A DNA stretch of 64,000 nt from Calothrix sp. NIES-2100 (GTDB taxonomy: Bacteria; Cyanobacteriota; Cyanobacteriia; Cyanobacteriales; Nostocaceae). Under the pieces are notes generated by a model. It did no database searches, was not told where the DNA came from, and saw nothing but the letters and a program-made list of their open reading frames with translations. Below are positions 35,973 to 46,867 of the stretch, in pieces. Made by a program: the position numbers and the translations under genes. Where the stretch lies: NCBI RefSeq assembly GCF_002368195.1, contig NZ_AP018178.1, positions 3,430,791 to 3,494,790 of the forward strand. The letters run 5' to 3'. The stretch's first letter is position 1. Each line of letters starts with the position of its first letter.

Positions 35973-38900
35973 ATGGTTAGCACTCTTGTCAAGATTCCCG
36001 GATATCAAGTTAGGGAAGAACTCTACAATGGTTCGAGAACTTTAGTTTATCGAGCAGTTCGAGAATCTGATCAAATACCAGTGGTAATTAAGCTACTGAA
36101 AAATCCTTATCCCAGTTTCCACGAATTGGTACAGTTTCGCAATCAATACACCATTGCTAAAAATCTCCACTCACCTAGTATCATCCAAACCTACAGCCTC
36201 GAAACTTACCAAAATAGCTATGTGTTGGTGATGGAAGACTTTGGGGGAATTTCCCTCAAGGATTTTGCTTATATAGATACTGTACAAGCAATGTCTCTAC
36301 AAGAGTTTTTAGAAATAGCGATCGCACTTTGCAATACCTTAGACATACTGTACCGGAATTGCATCATTCATAAAGATATTAAACCTGCCAATATTCTGAT
36401 AAACCCAGAAACAAAACAAGTTAAATTAATTGACTTTAGTATTGCATCGCTGCTACCACGAGAAACACAAACTTTAATCAGTCCCAATGTCCTAGAAGGA
36501 ACACTCGCCTATATTTCCCCAGAACAAACTGGACGAATGAATCGCGGGATTGATTACCGTACAGATTTTTATTCTTTGGGTGTAACCTTTTACGAATTAC
36601 TGACAAAACAATTACCATTTCCGTCAGAAGATGCGATGGAGTTGATACATTGTCATATTGCCAAAACGGCAACATTTGTACATGAAATAAATCCCCAAAT
36701 TCCCTCTTTATTATCAGAAATTGTTAGCAAATTGATGGCGAAAAATGCTGAGGAACGCTATCAGAGTGTTTTGGGATTGAAATATGATTTAGAAAAATGC
36801 GCCCTTCAACTCAAGGAAACTGGCACAATTGCAGACTTCCCAATTGCTCAAAGGGATTTGTGCGATCGCTTTATTATTCCCGACAAACTGTATGGACGAG
36901 AAACAGAAGTAGAAACCCTACTACAAGCATTTGAACGTGTCAGTAATGGTGCAACGGAAATGATGCTGATTGCTGGGTTTTCCGGGATAGGTAAAACTGC
37001 GGTTGTCAATGAAGTGCATAAACCCATTGTCCAGCAAAGAGGTTATTTTATTAAAGGGAAATATGACCAATTTCAACGCAATATTCCCTTCAGTGCATTT
37101 GTGCAAGCCTTTCGAGATTTAATGGAGCAATTATTAACCGAAAACGATGCTCAAATTCAGTCATGGAAGAGTGAGATTTTAAATGCTGTTGGGGACAATG
37201 GACAGGTAATTATTGAATTTATCCCCGAATTAGAACGAATTATTGGTAAGCAGCCAGCAGCCTTAGAATTATCTGGAACGGCAGCACAAAATAGATTTAA
37301 TTTATTATTTCAGAAATTTACCCAAGTCTTTACTAGCAAAAAACATCCCTTAGTGATGTTTTTAGATGATTTGCAATGGGCAGATTCAGCATCACTGAAC
37401 TTAATGCAGCTATTAATGGCAGATACAGGTCATTTGTTCTTAATTGGTGCTTATCGTGATAATGAAGTTCAAGCCGCCCATCCATTAATGTTGACTTTGA
37501 GTGAAATTGAGAAAACACAAGCAACGATTCATACGATTACTTTAGCACCACTCAATCAAATGCAAGTGAATCAGTTAGTTGCTGATACACTGAAATGTTC
37601 AACAACAATAGCAGGGAATTTGTCTCAACTAGTCTCTCAGAAAACTCAAGGTAATCCATTTTTTGCTACTCAGTTTCTCAAAGCATTGCATCAAGATCAT
37701 CTCATTCAATTTAACTGGGAATTGGCGTGTTGGGAATGTGACATTACACAGGTAACTCAGCAAGCACTGACAGATGATGTTGTGGACTTTATGGCATTTC
37801 AATTGCGAAGACTACCGCGATCAACTCAAAATATATTGCAGTTAGCGGCTTGTATTGGGAATCAGTTTGATTTGGCAACTTTGGCAATTGTTTCTGAACA
37901 ATTAGAAATCGAAGCAGCATCTAATTTGTGGAAAGCCTTACAAGAGGGTTTGATTGTACCTACTAGTGATGTTTATAGATTTTATGTCGGAGAAGAAACT
38001 CAAGCAGCTTCTCCAGAAATTTCTCAGACTGTGAGATACAAGTTTTTACACGATCGCGTCCAACAAGCAGCATACTCATTGATTCCAGAAGAACAAAAGC
38101 AGTATAACCATTACAAAATTGGTCAATTGTTGTTGCAAGGGCTATCCCAGTCTGAACAAGAGGAATACATTTTTGACATTGTGAATCAGCTGAATATGGG
38201 ACAAGCTGTTATGACTAACAATGAGCAAAAACAAGAACTAGCGAATCTCAATTTAAAAGCTGGACAAAAAGCCAAACTTTCAGCAGCCTATCAAGCGGCT
38301 CAGGACTATTGCACCATTGGTATGGCTTTATTATCCCAAGATGCTTGGCACAAAAACTATAAACTCATGTACAGTTTGCACCGTGATGGTTCAGAAGCAG
38401 CTTACCTTTGTGGTAACTTTGACCAAGCCGAAGCCCTGTATGCACAGACACTCACCCATGCTCAAACCTCCCTGGAGCAAGCGATCGTTTATCGCGTGCA
38501 GATGACTCAGTACCAGCTTCAGGGAAGAAATGCTGAGGCGATCGCTATTCAACGTCAAAGTTTACAGATGCTTGGGTGGGTGATGCCCACAGAGCCTCAG
38601 ATGATACAAGCTAACCTAGATGAAGAAATCGCCACGGTTCAACAATTTCTAGCGCAACATCCGATTGAATCCATTCTTCAAGCCCCCAAAATGGCAGATC
38701 CCAGTATTGCAGAAATACTGCGAATTTTACAAATTTTGTTTTATGCCGCATGGCTCGACGGTCAAAGCACCTTAGCATTACTAGCACTGGCCAAGATGAC
38801 CACACTGTCATTAGAGTATGGTAATAGCGATATGTCTCCTTTTGGCTATGTCGGTTATGGCTTAATTGCTAATGGTGTACTTAAGGATTCCGCTACTGCT

Positions 38901-41390
38901 TATCAGTTTGGGGAAATAGCAGTTCAGCTTTGTGAACAGTTTGATAATGCTGATGTGCGCGGTATGACTAATTTCCTGTTTGCGGCTGATGTGCATAGCT
39001 GGAGTCGTCCCATTCGAGAGGCAGATACATACTATAACAATGCCTACAAATATGGAATGGAAGCTGGCAACTGGCTAACAGTAGGCTTTATGATGATGCA
39101 GAGTGGTTCCGATCGCCTGACTTACGGTAAAAATTTAGATGATCTATATGCGATCGCTCAAAACCACGCAGCTTTTCTTGATCAGATCAAAAGCTTAGAT
39201 AACCTAGATGCTTTACGAGTCGGAGTAATTCAACCGATACGCCAACTTCTTGGTTTGACCAAAACACCGTTTACCTTTGATGATGATAGTTTTAGTGAAG
39301 CCCAGTATTTGCAAAAATACGTCAATGCTCCCTATCACTTAGCTTGGTTATATTCTGTTAAAATTCGCCATGCTTATTTATTTGACAATAAAGCCGCATA
39401 CCCTGATTTAATCCCCCAACTGAGCATCATTGAAAACACTATTGCTAGTCATGCAAAAGTCCCTTCCAGCGTTTTTTATGTGGCATTAATCCATCTCGCT
39501 CTGGCTGAAGTGGCTACCGAATATTCTGAGCGTCAACACCATCTTTCAGCACTCATCCCCCTGGAAGAACGCTTAAATTTGTGGGCAAAGGCTTGTCCGG
39601 AAAATATCCTGCACAAATGTCTACTCATCCAAGCAGAAAAAGCCAGGTTAAACAAAGAAAAAACAGAGGCTATTGAACTTTATGATGAAGCAATTACCCA
39701 AGCTCAAACAAATAAGTATGGCTATGAAGAAGCCCTAGCTAACGAACTTGCAGCTAAATTCTACCTCAACTGGGGTAAAGAAAAAGTTGCCGCAGGCTAT
39801 ATGCAAGAAGCTTACTATTGTTATGCAAAATGGGGAGCCAAAGCCAAAACCGACGACTTAGAAAAACGCTATCCCCAACTACTCAAACCCATCCTGGAAC
39901 AGCGACAAATTACCCTCAATCCCTGGGAAACCATTGGTAGCATTACCTTGCCTCGGACTGCTTCATCCACTCATACTTCTACTTCTGGTACAAACATTTC
40001 CATTGCCCTAGATTATACAAGCGTACTAAAAGCTGCTCAAACTATTTCTAGCAGTATTGAGTTAAATGAACTCGTCACAAATCTCACCCAAATTATCCTG
40101 GAAAATTCCGGTGCGAAAAAATCCGCCTTAATTATTCCCGAGAATGGCGCTTGGAAAGTGAAAGCAATTACCTTGATTAATCAGGAGTCAAATTCTCCAG
40201 AAAAAATCCAAACCATCATAAATTCACAATCACTTGATACTTGTCAATATCTACCTAAAAAAATTATTAATTACGTCAAAAATACTCAACAAACAATAGT
40301 CATAGATAATTGCCAAACAGATATTCCTGGGGTAATTGGAGAATATCTGTTAGAGCAGCAACCAAAAAGTGTATTATGCACACCAATTACTAAACAAGGT
40401 AAATTAGTCGGAATTCTTTACTTAGAAAATCAAATCACAACAGGCGTATTTACTAGCGAACGGCTACAAGTTATCAATCTACTTTCTTCCCAAGCTGCAA
40501 TCTCCCTAGAAAATGCCAGACTTTATCAAAAAGCCCAACAAGCATTACAAGATTTGCAACAAGCACAATTACAAATTGTCCAAAGTGAGAAAATGTCTGC
40601 ACTGGGTAATTTAGTTGCTGGGGTAGCCCATGAAATGAATAATCCTCTCGGTTTTATTGCTGCTAGTCTCCAACAAGCCAAACCCACCATAGCTGATATT
40701 ACCGAACACCTAAAACTCTATCAAGAAAGCTTTCCCAATCCCGCCGAGGAAATCACAGAACACGCCGAAGCAATCGACTTAGAATACAGCTTAGAAGACT
40801 TACCAAAGATAATTAATTCTATGACAATGGCGTGCGATCGCCTGAAAAACATCAGCATGAGTCTGCGCATTTTCTCACGGGCTGATAAAGATTACAAAGT
40901 CCCGTTTAATATTCATCAAGGTATTGATAGTACAATTTTAATTCTCAAACATCGCCTAAAAGCTAATGAACAACGTCCAGCGATTGAAGTTCTTACCAAT
41001 TACGGTGATTTACCTGCAATTGAATGCTTCCCGGGACAATTAAACCAGGTATTTATGAACATCTTGGCAAACGCTATTGATGCTTTAGAAGAAGCAAATC
41101 ATGGACGGAGTTATCAGGAAATTCAAGCCCATCCCAACGTCATTAGGATTAAAACTTCACTAGAATCTCAGCAAGTGAAAATTACCATTACTGATAATGG
41201 TACAGGCATGAGTGAAGCAGTAAGACAGCGGATTTTCGACCAATTATTTACTACCAAAGGAGTAAATAAAGGTACAGGGTTAGGCTTGGCAATCGCCAAA
41301 CAAATTGTGGAAGAAAAGCATGGAGGAAAATTAAGTTGCAATTCTATTCTTGGTGAGGGGACTGAGTTTATCTTGGAGATTCCACTATAA
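35973..41390 (+). CDS. HstK-type Ser/Thr kinase - AAA ATPase - GAF - histidine kinase, paralogue 2
   Basis: An 1805-residue protein with the same plan as paralogue 1 but no PAS domain. Kinase domain about 8-275 (catalytic His133-Lys134-Asp135, then DFS at 154-156), ATPase (Walker A 335-342), helical repeat region to about 1300, GAF (about 1350-1513), HisKA with His1553, and a complete HATPase ending in GKGTGLGLAIAKQIV. The middle region (about 850-1250) diverges from the other copies more than the two ends do, as expected if that part reads different inputs. A 408-bp block in the histidine kinase part is almost identical to the next paralogue. Confidence 0.93.
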   Translation: MVSTLVKIPGYQVREELYNGSRTLVYRAVRESDQIPVVIKLLKNPYPSFHELVQFRNQYTIAKNLHSPSIIQTYSLETYQNSYVLVMEDFGGISLKDFAYIDTVQAMSLQEFLEIAIALCNTLDILYRNCIIHKDIKPANILINPETKQVKLIDFSIASLLPRETQTLISPNVLEGTLAYISPEQTGRMNRGIDYRTDFYSLGVTFYELLTKQLPFPSEDAMELIHCHIAKTATFVHEINPQIPSLLSEIVSKLMAKNAEERYQSVLGLKYDLEKCALQLKETGTIADFPIAQRDLCDRFIIPDKLYGRETEVETLLQAFERVSNGATEMMLIAGFSGIGKTAVVNEVHKPIVQQRGYFIKGKYDQFQRNIPFSAFVQAFRDLMEQLLTENDAQIQSWKSEILNAVGDNGQVIIEFIPELERIIGKQPAALELSGTAAQNRFNLLFQKFTQVFTSKKHPLVMFLDDLQWADSASLNLMQLLMADTGHLFLIGAYRDNEVQAAHPLMLTLSEIEKTQATIHTITLAPLNQMQVNQLVADTLKCSTTIAGNLSQLVSQKTQGNPFFATQFLKALHQDHLIQFNWELACWECDITQVTQQALTDDVVDFMAFQLRRLPRSTQNILQLAACIGNQFDLATLAIVSEQLEIEAASNLWKALQEGLIVPTSDVYRFYVGEETQAASPEISQTVRYKFLHDRVQQAAYSLIPEEQKQYNHYKIGQLLLQGLSQSEQEEYIFDIVNQLNMGQAVMTNNEQKQELANLNLKAGQKAKLSAAYQAAQDYCTIGMALLSQDAWHKNYKLMYSLHRDGSEAAYLCGNFDQAEALYAQTLTHAQTSLEQAIVYRVQMTQYQLQGRNAEAIAIQRQSLQMLGWVMPTEPQMIQANLDEEIATVQQFLAQHPIESILQAPKMADPSIAEILRILQILFYAAWLDGQSTLALLALAKMTTLSLEYGNSDMSPFGYVGYGLIANGVLKDSATAYQFGEIAVQLCEQFDNADVRGMTNFLFAADVHSWSRPIREADTYYNNAYKYGMEAGNWLTVGFMMMQSGSDRLTYGKNLDDLYAIAQNHAAFLDQIKSLDNLDALRVGVIQPIRQLLGLTKTPFTFDDDSFSEAQYLQKYVNAPYHLAWLYSVKIRHAYLFDNKAAYPDLIPQLSIIENTIASHAKVPSSVFYVALIHLALAEVATEYSERQHHLSALIPLEERLNLWAKACPENILHKCLLIQAEKARLNKEKTEAIELYDEAITQAQTNKYGYEEALANELAAKFYLNWGKEKVAAGYMQEAYYCYAKWGAKAKTDDLEKRYPQLLKPILEQRQITLNPWETIGSITLPRTASSTHTSTSGTNISIALDYTSVLKAAQTISSSIELNELVTNLTQIILENSGAKKSALIIPENGAWKVKAITLINQESNSPEKIQTIINSQSLDTCQYLPKKIINYVKNTQQTIVIDNCQTDIPGVIGEYLLEQQPKSVLCTPITKQGKLVGILYLENQITTGVFTSERLQVINLLSSQAAISLENARLYQKAQQALQDLQQAQLQIVQSEKMSALGNLVAGVAHEMNNPLGFIAASLQQAKPTIADITEHLKLYQESFPNPAEEITEHAEAIDLEYSLEDLPKIINSMTMACDRLKNISMSLRIFSRADKDYKVPFNIHQGIDSTILILKHRLKANEQRPAIEVLTNYGDLPAIECFPGQLNQVFMNILANAIDALEEANHGRSYQEIQAHPNVIRIKTSLESQQVKITITDNGTGMSEAVRQRIFDQLFTTKGVNKGTGLGLAIAKQIVEEKHGGKLSCNSILGEGTEFILEIPL

Positions 41391-41426
41391 AGAGTCTTGT
41401 TATTTGGTAAATCTCATCGCCTATCT

Positions 41427-41463
41427 GGGAACACTAAATCCAGTATTCTCAGGATTTAGTAGC
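41427..41463 (+). promoter_or_regulatory. Hybrid-kinase leader hairpin, copy 4
   Basis: GGGAACACTAAATCC (stem arm 41433-41441), loop AGTATTCTCA, GGATTTAGT (41452-41460), then AGC and ATG 41464. The 9-bp stem is perfect. Confidence 0.8.
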
Positions 41464-44400
41464 ATGGTTAGCACTCTTGTCAAGATTCCCGGATATCAAG
41501 TTAGGGAAGAACTCTACAACGGTTCCAGAACCCTAGTTTATCGAGCAGTTCGAGAATCTGATCGACAACCAGTGGTACTTAAACTGCTGAAAAATCCTTA
41601 TCCCAGTTTCCACGAACTGGTACAATTTCGCAATCAATATAACATTGCCAAAAATCTTCACTATCCCTTAATCATCCAAATCTATAGCATAGAAGCGTAT
41701 CAAAATGCTTATATGCTGGTGATGGAAGACTTTGGGGGGATTTCCTTGAAAGAGATGGGAGATATTGCGTCTTTAGAGGAGTTTTTACAAGTAGCGATCG
41801 CGCTGTGCAACATCTTAGATATACTTTACCGCGATCGCATCATTCATAAAGACATTAAACCCAGCAATATTTTGATTAATCCCCAAACCAAGCAAGTTAA
41901 ATTAATTGACTTTAGTATTGCATCTCTACTACCAAGGGAGACACAAAGCTTAATCAGTCCCAATCTTTTAGAAGGGACACTGGCTTATATTTCCCCAGAA
42001 CAAACAGGGCGGATGAATCGCTTAATTGACTATCGGACGGATTTCTATTCTTTAGGTGTCACCTTCTATGAATTACTCACAGGAGAATTACCCTTTAAGT
42101 CCAATGATCCAATGGAGTTAGTCCATTGTCATATTGCTCAATTACCAAAGCCAATCCCAAGTGAAAACATTCCCCAAGTACTTTCTGATATTGTGATGAA
42201 ATTGATGGATAAAAATGCCGAAGACAGATATCAAAGTACATTAGGAATCAAATTTGATTTAGAAAAATGCTTAGAACAATTAACAGCAACTGGTAAAATT
42301 GAACACTTTAAAATCGCTCAAAGAGATTTGTGCGATCGCTTTATGATTCCCGATAAACTTTATGGACGAGAAGCCGATATAAAAATCCTCCTCCAAGCAT
42401 TTGACAGAGTCAGCCAAGGTGCAACCGAAATGATGCTGGTTGCTGGTTTTTCTGGTATTGGTAAAACAGCAGTTGTCAACGAACTCCACAAACCGATTGT
42501 TAGACAACGCGGTTATTTTATTAAAGGCAAATTTGATCAGTTTAATCGGAATATTCCTTTCAGTGCTTTTTTCCAAGCATTCCGAGATTTAATTGGGCAG
42601 TTATTAACCGAAAGTGATCCGCAAATTCAGTCTTGGAAAAGCAAGATATTAGCAGCACTTGGCGATAACGCACAAGTAATTATTGAAGTCATTCCCGAAT
42701 TAGAAATAATTATTGCTCAACAACCACCAGTACCCGAATTATCAGGTACGGCGGCACAAAATAGATTTAATTTATTATTCCAAAAATTTACCCAAGTTTT
42801 TACTAGTAGCGAACACCCATTAGTTATATTTTTAGATGATTTACAATGGGCAGATTCAGCATCGCTGAAGTTAATGCAGTTATTAATGGCTGATACAGAG
42901 CATCTTTTGTTAATGGGTGCTTATCGCGATCATGAAGTGAACCCAGCCCATCCATTGATGTTGACTTTGAGCGAAATTAGCAAAACCAAAGCCAAGGTTA
43001 ATACAATTACTTTAGCACCACTCAATGAAATCCAAATCAATAAATTAGTTGCTGATACTCTCAAATGTCATGAAAATTTAGCCTGGAATCTTTCTAAACT
43101 GGTATTTCAGAAAACTCAAGGTAATCCCTTTTTTGCTACTCAGTTTCTCAAAGCCTTACATCAAGATAAACTGATTCAATTTAACTTTGATTTAGGATGT
43201 TGGGAATGTGATATTACACAAGTAGTTCAGCAAGCGGTTACAGATGATGTTGTCGCTTTTATGAGTTTTCAATTGCGCCGACTACCAACAGCGACTCAAA
43301 ATATATTACAGTTAGCTGCTTGTATTGGTAATCAGTTTGATTTAGCAACTTTGGCGATTATTTCCCAACAGTCAGAGGTAGAAGCATCTGCTGATTTGTG
43401 GAAAGCGTTGCAGTCAGGATTGATTTTACCTCAAAGTGAAGTATATAAATTTTTTGTTGGTGATAAACATCAAGATTTTACTAAAAAAAATCAGGGGATT
43501 TTTACCTATAAATTCTTACACGATCGCGTGCAACAAGCTGCTTATGCTTTGATTCCCGAAGCACAAAGACAATCAACCCATCTGCACATCGGAAAACTCT
43601 GGCTTCACAGTACACCAGACATCGAAAAGGAAGAAAGAATTTTTGAAATTGTCAATCAGTTAAATATTGGCAAAGCACTGATTATTGAGCCAGTGGAAAT
43701 CTCCCAACTAGCCAAATTAAATCTGCTGACAGGGATAAAAGCAAAAGCTGCAACTGCTTATATCGCCGCAGTTGAATATTTACAAACAGGCTGGCAACTT
43801 CTACCTGCTGAAAGTTGGCAAAACCAATATGAATTAACTCTAGCATTAAACACAGCGATCGCAGAAGCTAGCTATCTCAGCGGCGACTTTGAAAATATGG
43901 AAGAATATGCAAATATTGTCCTGCAAAATTCTAGAAGTTTTTTAGAACAGGTGCATGTTTATAATACCAAAATTCAAGCTTGTATGGCAAAAAGTAACCA
44001 CTTAGAAGCCTTACAAACTGCTCTATTAGTATTGCATAGACTAGGTGTAGAGCTTCCAGACCAGCCGAATCAACAAGATATTGTACAAGCAATGGAGCAG
44101 ACCAGCTTGCTACTAGCAGATAAATCTGTGGCTGATTTATTGACACTGCCAGAAATGGAAGATGAGACAATATTAGCAGCAATGCAAATTTTATCCAGCA
44201 TTATTTCTACTGCTTACCAAGCAGCGCCATTTTTGTTTAGGTTAATTGTCATTAAACAGGTTCAACTTTCTATTATCTATGGCAATGCTCCAGAATCTAC
44301 CTATGCCTATGCAACCTATGGACTGATAATTTTTGCGGCTCTCGGAGATATTAATACAGCTTATGAATTAGGGCAAGTGGCATTAGATTTAATTGAAAAA

Positions 44401-46866
44401 TTGAATGCTGTCAAACTGAAATCTAAAACTTTATTTGCTGTTAATTGTTTTATTAGACATTGGAAAGACCATCTCCGAGAAACATTAAATCCTCTTTTAG
44501 AAGCCTACACTTGTGGGTTAGAACATGGTGATATTGAATATGCAGCCATGTCCGCTTATGTTTTTAGTAGATATGCTTACTTAAGTGGGCAAGAGTTGCA
44601 CGATTTAGAAAGCACCATAGGCAACTATGGTAAAGTCATATTCCAACTTAAGCAAACCACCTATGTAAATTTTAATAATATTTATCATCAATCGGTATTG
44701 AATTTGTTGGGAATGGTGGATAATCCTCGTTATTTGATTGGAGAAAGTTATGATGAAACGAAAATGTTACCGTTACATTATGCTGCCAATCAAGTCAGTA
44801 TAATTTGTCAGGTACATTTCTGTAAATTGCTGCTATGTAATTTGTTTTATGACTACAAACAAGCATTAGAAAATGCCGCAATAGTTGAGAAATACTTGGC
44901 GAGTATAACTGGATTAGTATTGATACCTAATTTTTATTTTTATGAATCTTTGACTCGCCTCGCTTTGTACTCAGATACGTCATTGACTGAGCAAGAAGCT
45001 TTATTATCTCGCGTTACAGAAAATCTCGCAAAACTCAAAAGTTGGGCACAATACGCCCCCATGAATCACCAACATAAAGTTGATTTAGTTTCAGCCGAAA
45101 AATGTCGAGTTTTGGGAGAAAAAATTGACGCTATACAACTTTATGAACAAGCAATTGCTGGAGCAAAAGCCAACGAATACATTCATGAAGAAGCACTCAG
45201 CAATGAACTGACAGCCAAATTTTACCTCGAATGGGGCAAAGAAAAAGTCGCCCAAGTATATATGTTAGAAGCTTACTACTGCTACGCTCGCTGGGGAGCA
45301 AAAGCTAAAACCGATGATTTAGAAAAACGCTATCCGCAATTGCTAGAACCCATCTTGCAACCAAGACACATCAAACTCAATCCTTTAGAAACAATTGCAA
45401 CTATTACCAGTAGTAAGACTTTAAAATCAACTTGGACTTCCAGCACAGATAGCAAGAGTGTTTCTGATTTGCTTGATTTGACTTCTGCGATCAAAGGTGC
45501 GCAAGCGATTTCTAGTAGTATCAAATTAGATGAACTAATTATTAACTTAACTCAAATCATCCTGGAAAACTCTGGGGCTAAAAAAGCTGTCTTAATTCTG
45601 CCGCAAGCAAATATTTGGCAAGTACGAGCAGTTGTTTTTATTAACCACGAAAGCCCAGATAGATATGAAAAAATCATAAATATTCAGGAATCAATTGATA
45701 CTTGTAGATTAATTCCCAGAAAAATTATTAATTACGTCAAAAATACCCAAAAAACTGTTGCCATAGATAATTGTCAAACAGATATTCCGGAAATAATTAG
45801 CGAATATATCCTCACAAACCAACCCAAAAGTGTATTATGCACACCAATTATCAAGCAAGGTAATTTAGTGGGAATTTTATATTTGGAGAATAAAATAACT
45901 GCTGGAGTTTTTACTCAAGAAAGATTGCAAGTAATTAACTTACTTTCTTCGCAAGCAGCCATATCTCTAGAAAATGCTCAACTTTATCAACAAGCACAAC
46001 AAGCATTACAAGATTTACAACAAGCACAAGTCCAAATTGTCCAAAGTGAGAAAATGTCTGCACTCGGTAACTTAGTTGCTGGTGTAGCCCACGAGATGAA
46101 TAATCCTCTGGGTTTTATTGCTGCTAGTCTCAAACAAGCTCAACCCACGATTGCTGATATTACCGAACACCTAAAACTCTATCAAGAAAGCTTTCCCAAT
46201 CCCGCCGAGGAAATCACAGAACACGCCGAAGCAATTGACTTAGAATACAGCTTAGAAGACTTACCAAAGATAATTAATTCTATGACAATGGCGTGCGATC
46301 GACTGAAAAACATCAGCATGAGTCTGCGCATTTTCTCACGGGCTGATAAAGATTACAAAGTACCTTTTAATATTCATCAAGGTATTGACAGCACAATTTT
46401 AATTCTCAAACATCGCCTGAAAGCTAATGAACAACGTCCAGCGATTGAAGTTCTTACCAATTACGGTGATTTACCTGCAATTGAATGCTTCCCGGGACAA
46501 TTAAACCAGGTATTTATGAACATCTTGGCAAATGCTATTGATGCTTTAGAAGAAGCAAATACTGGGCACAGTTATGCAGAAATTTCCGCCAATCCCAATA
46601 AAATTATAATTACCACTTCTAGAGAAGATAATTTGGTAAAAATTGCCATTGCTGACAATGCTCAAGGTATGAGTGAAGAAGTCAAACAGAAAATATTTGA
46701 CCATTTATTTACTACCAAAGCAGTAGGCAAAGGTACAGGTTTAGGATTGGCTATAGCCCGCCAAATTATCACAGAAAAGCATAGGGGTAGTTTGACTTGT
46801 GAGTCAGTATTGGGATTAGGTACAGAATTTAGTATCACTATTCCCATTACTGACAATAAATATTAA
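41464..46866 (+). CDS. HstK-type Ser/Thr kinase - AAA ATPase - GAF - histidine kinase, paralogue 3
   Basis: An 1800-residue protein. The ATG at 41464 is fixed by the paralogues (MVSTLVKIPGYQVREEL) and the leader; the reading frame is open upstream to 41350 only by chance and overlaps the previous gene. Kinase motifs His128-Lys-Asp and DFS at 149, Walker A 328-335, GAF about 1345-1505, HisKA His1543. In the ATPase domain the usual DNGxGM reads DNAQGM, replacing the first Gly of the G1 box with Ala, which might weaken autophosphorylation. The last 100 residues resemble paralogue 4 while the preceding 136 match paralogue 2, marking a recombination boundary near 46560. Confidence 0.93.
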   Translation: MVSTLVKIPGYQVREELYNGSRTLVYRAVRESDRQPVVLKLLKNPYPSFHELVQFRNQYNIAKNLHYPLIIQIYSIEAYQNAYMLVMEDFGGISLKEMGDIASLEEFLQVAIALCNILDILYRDRIIHKDIKPSNILINPQTKQVKLIDFSIASLLPRETQSLISPNLLEGTLAYISPEQTGRMNRLIDYRTDFYSLGVTFYELLTGELPFKSNDPMELVHCHIAQLPKPIPSENIPQVLSDIVMKLMDKNAEDRYQSTLGIKFDLEKCLEQLTATGKIEHFKIAQRDLCDRFMIPDKLYGREADIKILLQAFDRVSQGATEMMLVAGFSGIGKTAVVNELHKPIVRQRGYFIKGKFDQFNRNIPFSAFFQAFRDLIGQLLTESDPQIQSWKSKILAALGDNAQVIIEVIPELEIIIAQQPPVPELSGTAAQNRFNLLFQKFTQVFTSSEHPLVIFLDDLQWADSASLKLMQLLMADTEHLLLMGAYRDHEVNPAHPLMLTLSEISKTKAKVNTITLAPLNEIQINKLVADTLKCHENLAWNLSKLVFQKTQGNPFFATQFLKALHQDKLIQFNFDLGCWECDITQVVQQAVTDDVVAFMSFQLRRLPTATQNILQLAACIGNQFDLATLAIISQQSEVEASADLWKALQSGLILPQSEVYKFFVGDKHQDFTKKNQGIFTYKFLHDRVQQAAYALIPEAQRQSTHLHIGKLWLHSTPDIEKEERIFEIVNQLNIGKALIIEPVEISQLAKLNLLTGIKAKAATAYIAAVEYLQTGWQLLPAESWQNQYELTLALNTAIAEASYLSGDFENMEEYANIVLQNSRSFLEQVHVYNTKIQACMAKSNHLEALQTALLVLHRLGVELPDQPNQQDIVQAMEQTSLLLADKSVADLLTLPEMEDETILAAMQILSSIISTAYQAAPFLFRLIVIKQVQLSIIYGNAPESTYAYATYGLIIFAALGDINTAYELGQVALDLIEKLNAVKLKSKTLFAVNCFIRHWKDHLRETLNPLLEAYTCGLEHGDIEYAAMSAYVFSRYAYLSGQELHDLESTIGNYGKVIFQLKQTTYVNFNNIYHQSVLNLLGMVDNPRYLIGESYDETKMLPLHYAANQVSIICQVHFCKLLLCNLFYDYKQALENAAIVEKYLASITGLVLIPNFYFYESLTRLALYSDTSLTEQEALLSRVTENLAKLKSWAQYAPMNHQHKVDLVSAEKCRVLGEKIDAIQLYEQAIAGAKANEYIHEEALSNELTAKFYLEWGKEKVAQVYMLEAYYCYARWGAKAKTDDLEKRYPQLLEPILQPRHIKLNPLETIATITSSKTLKSTWTSSTDSKSVSDLLDLTSAIKGAQAISSSIKLDELIINLTQIILENSGAKKAVLILPQANIWQVRAVVFINHESPDRYEKIINIQESIDTCRLIPRKIINYVKNTQKTVAIDNCQTDIPEIISEYILTNQPKSVLCTPIIKQGNLVGILYLENKITAGVFTQERLQVINLLSSQAAISLENAQLYQQAQQALQDLQQAQVQIVQSEKMSALGNLVAGVAHEMNNPLGFIAASLKQAQPTIADITEHLKLYQESFPNPAEEITEHAEAIDLEYSLEDLPKIINSMTMACDRLKNISMSLRIFSRADKDYKVPFNIHQGIDSTILILKHRLKANEQRPAIEVLTNYGDLPAIECFPGQLNQVFMNILANAIDALEEANTGHSYAEISANPNKIIITTSREDNLVKIAIADNAQGMSEEVKQKIFDHLFTTKAVGKGTGLGLAIARQIITEKHRGSLTCESVLGLGTEFSITIPITDNKY

Positions 46867-46867
46867 C

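Noticed and set aside
41350..41463. 38-residue N-terminal extension of hybrid-kinase paralogue 3
   Set aside because: It overlaps the end of the previous gene and includes the conserved leader; paralogues start at the equivalent of 41464.
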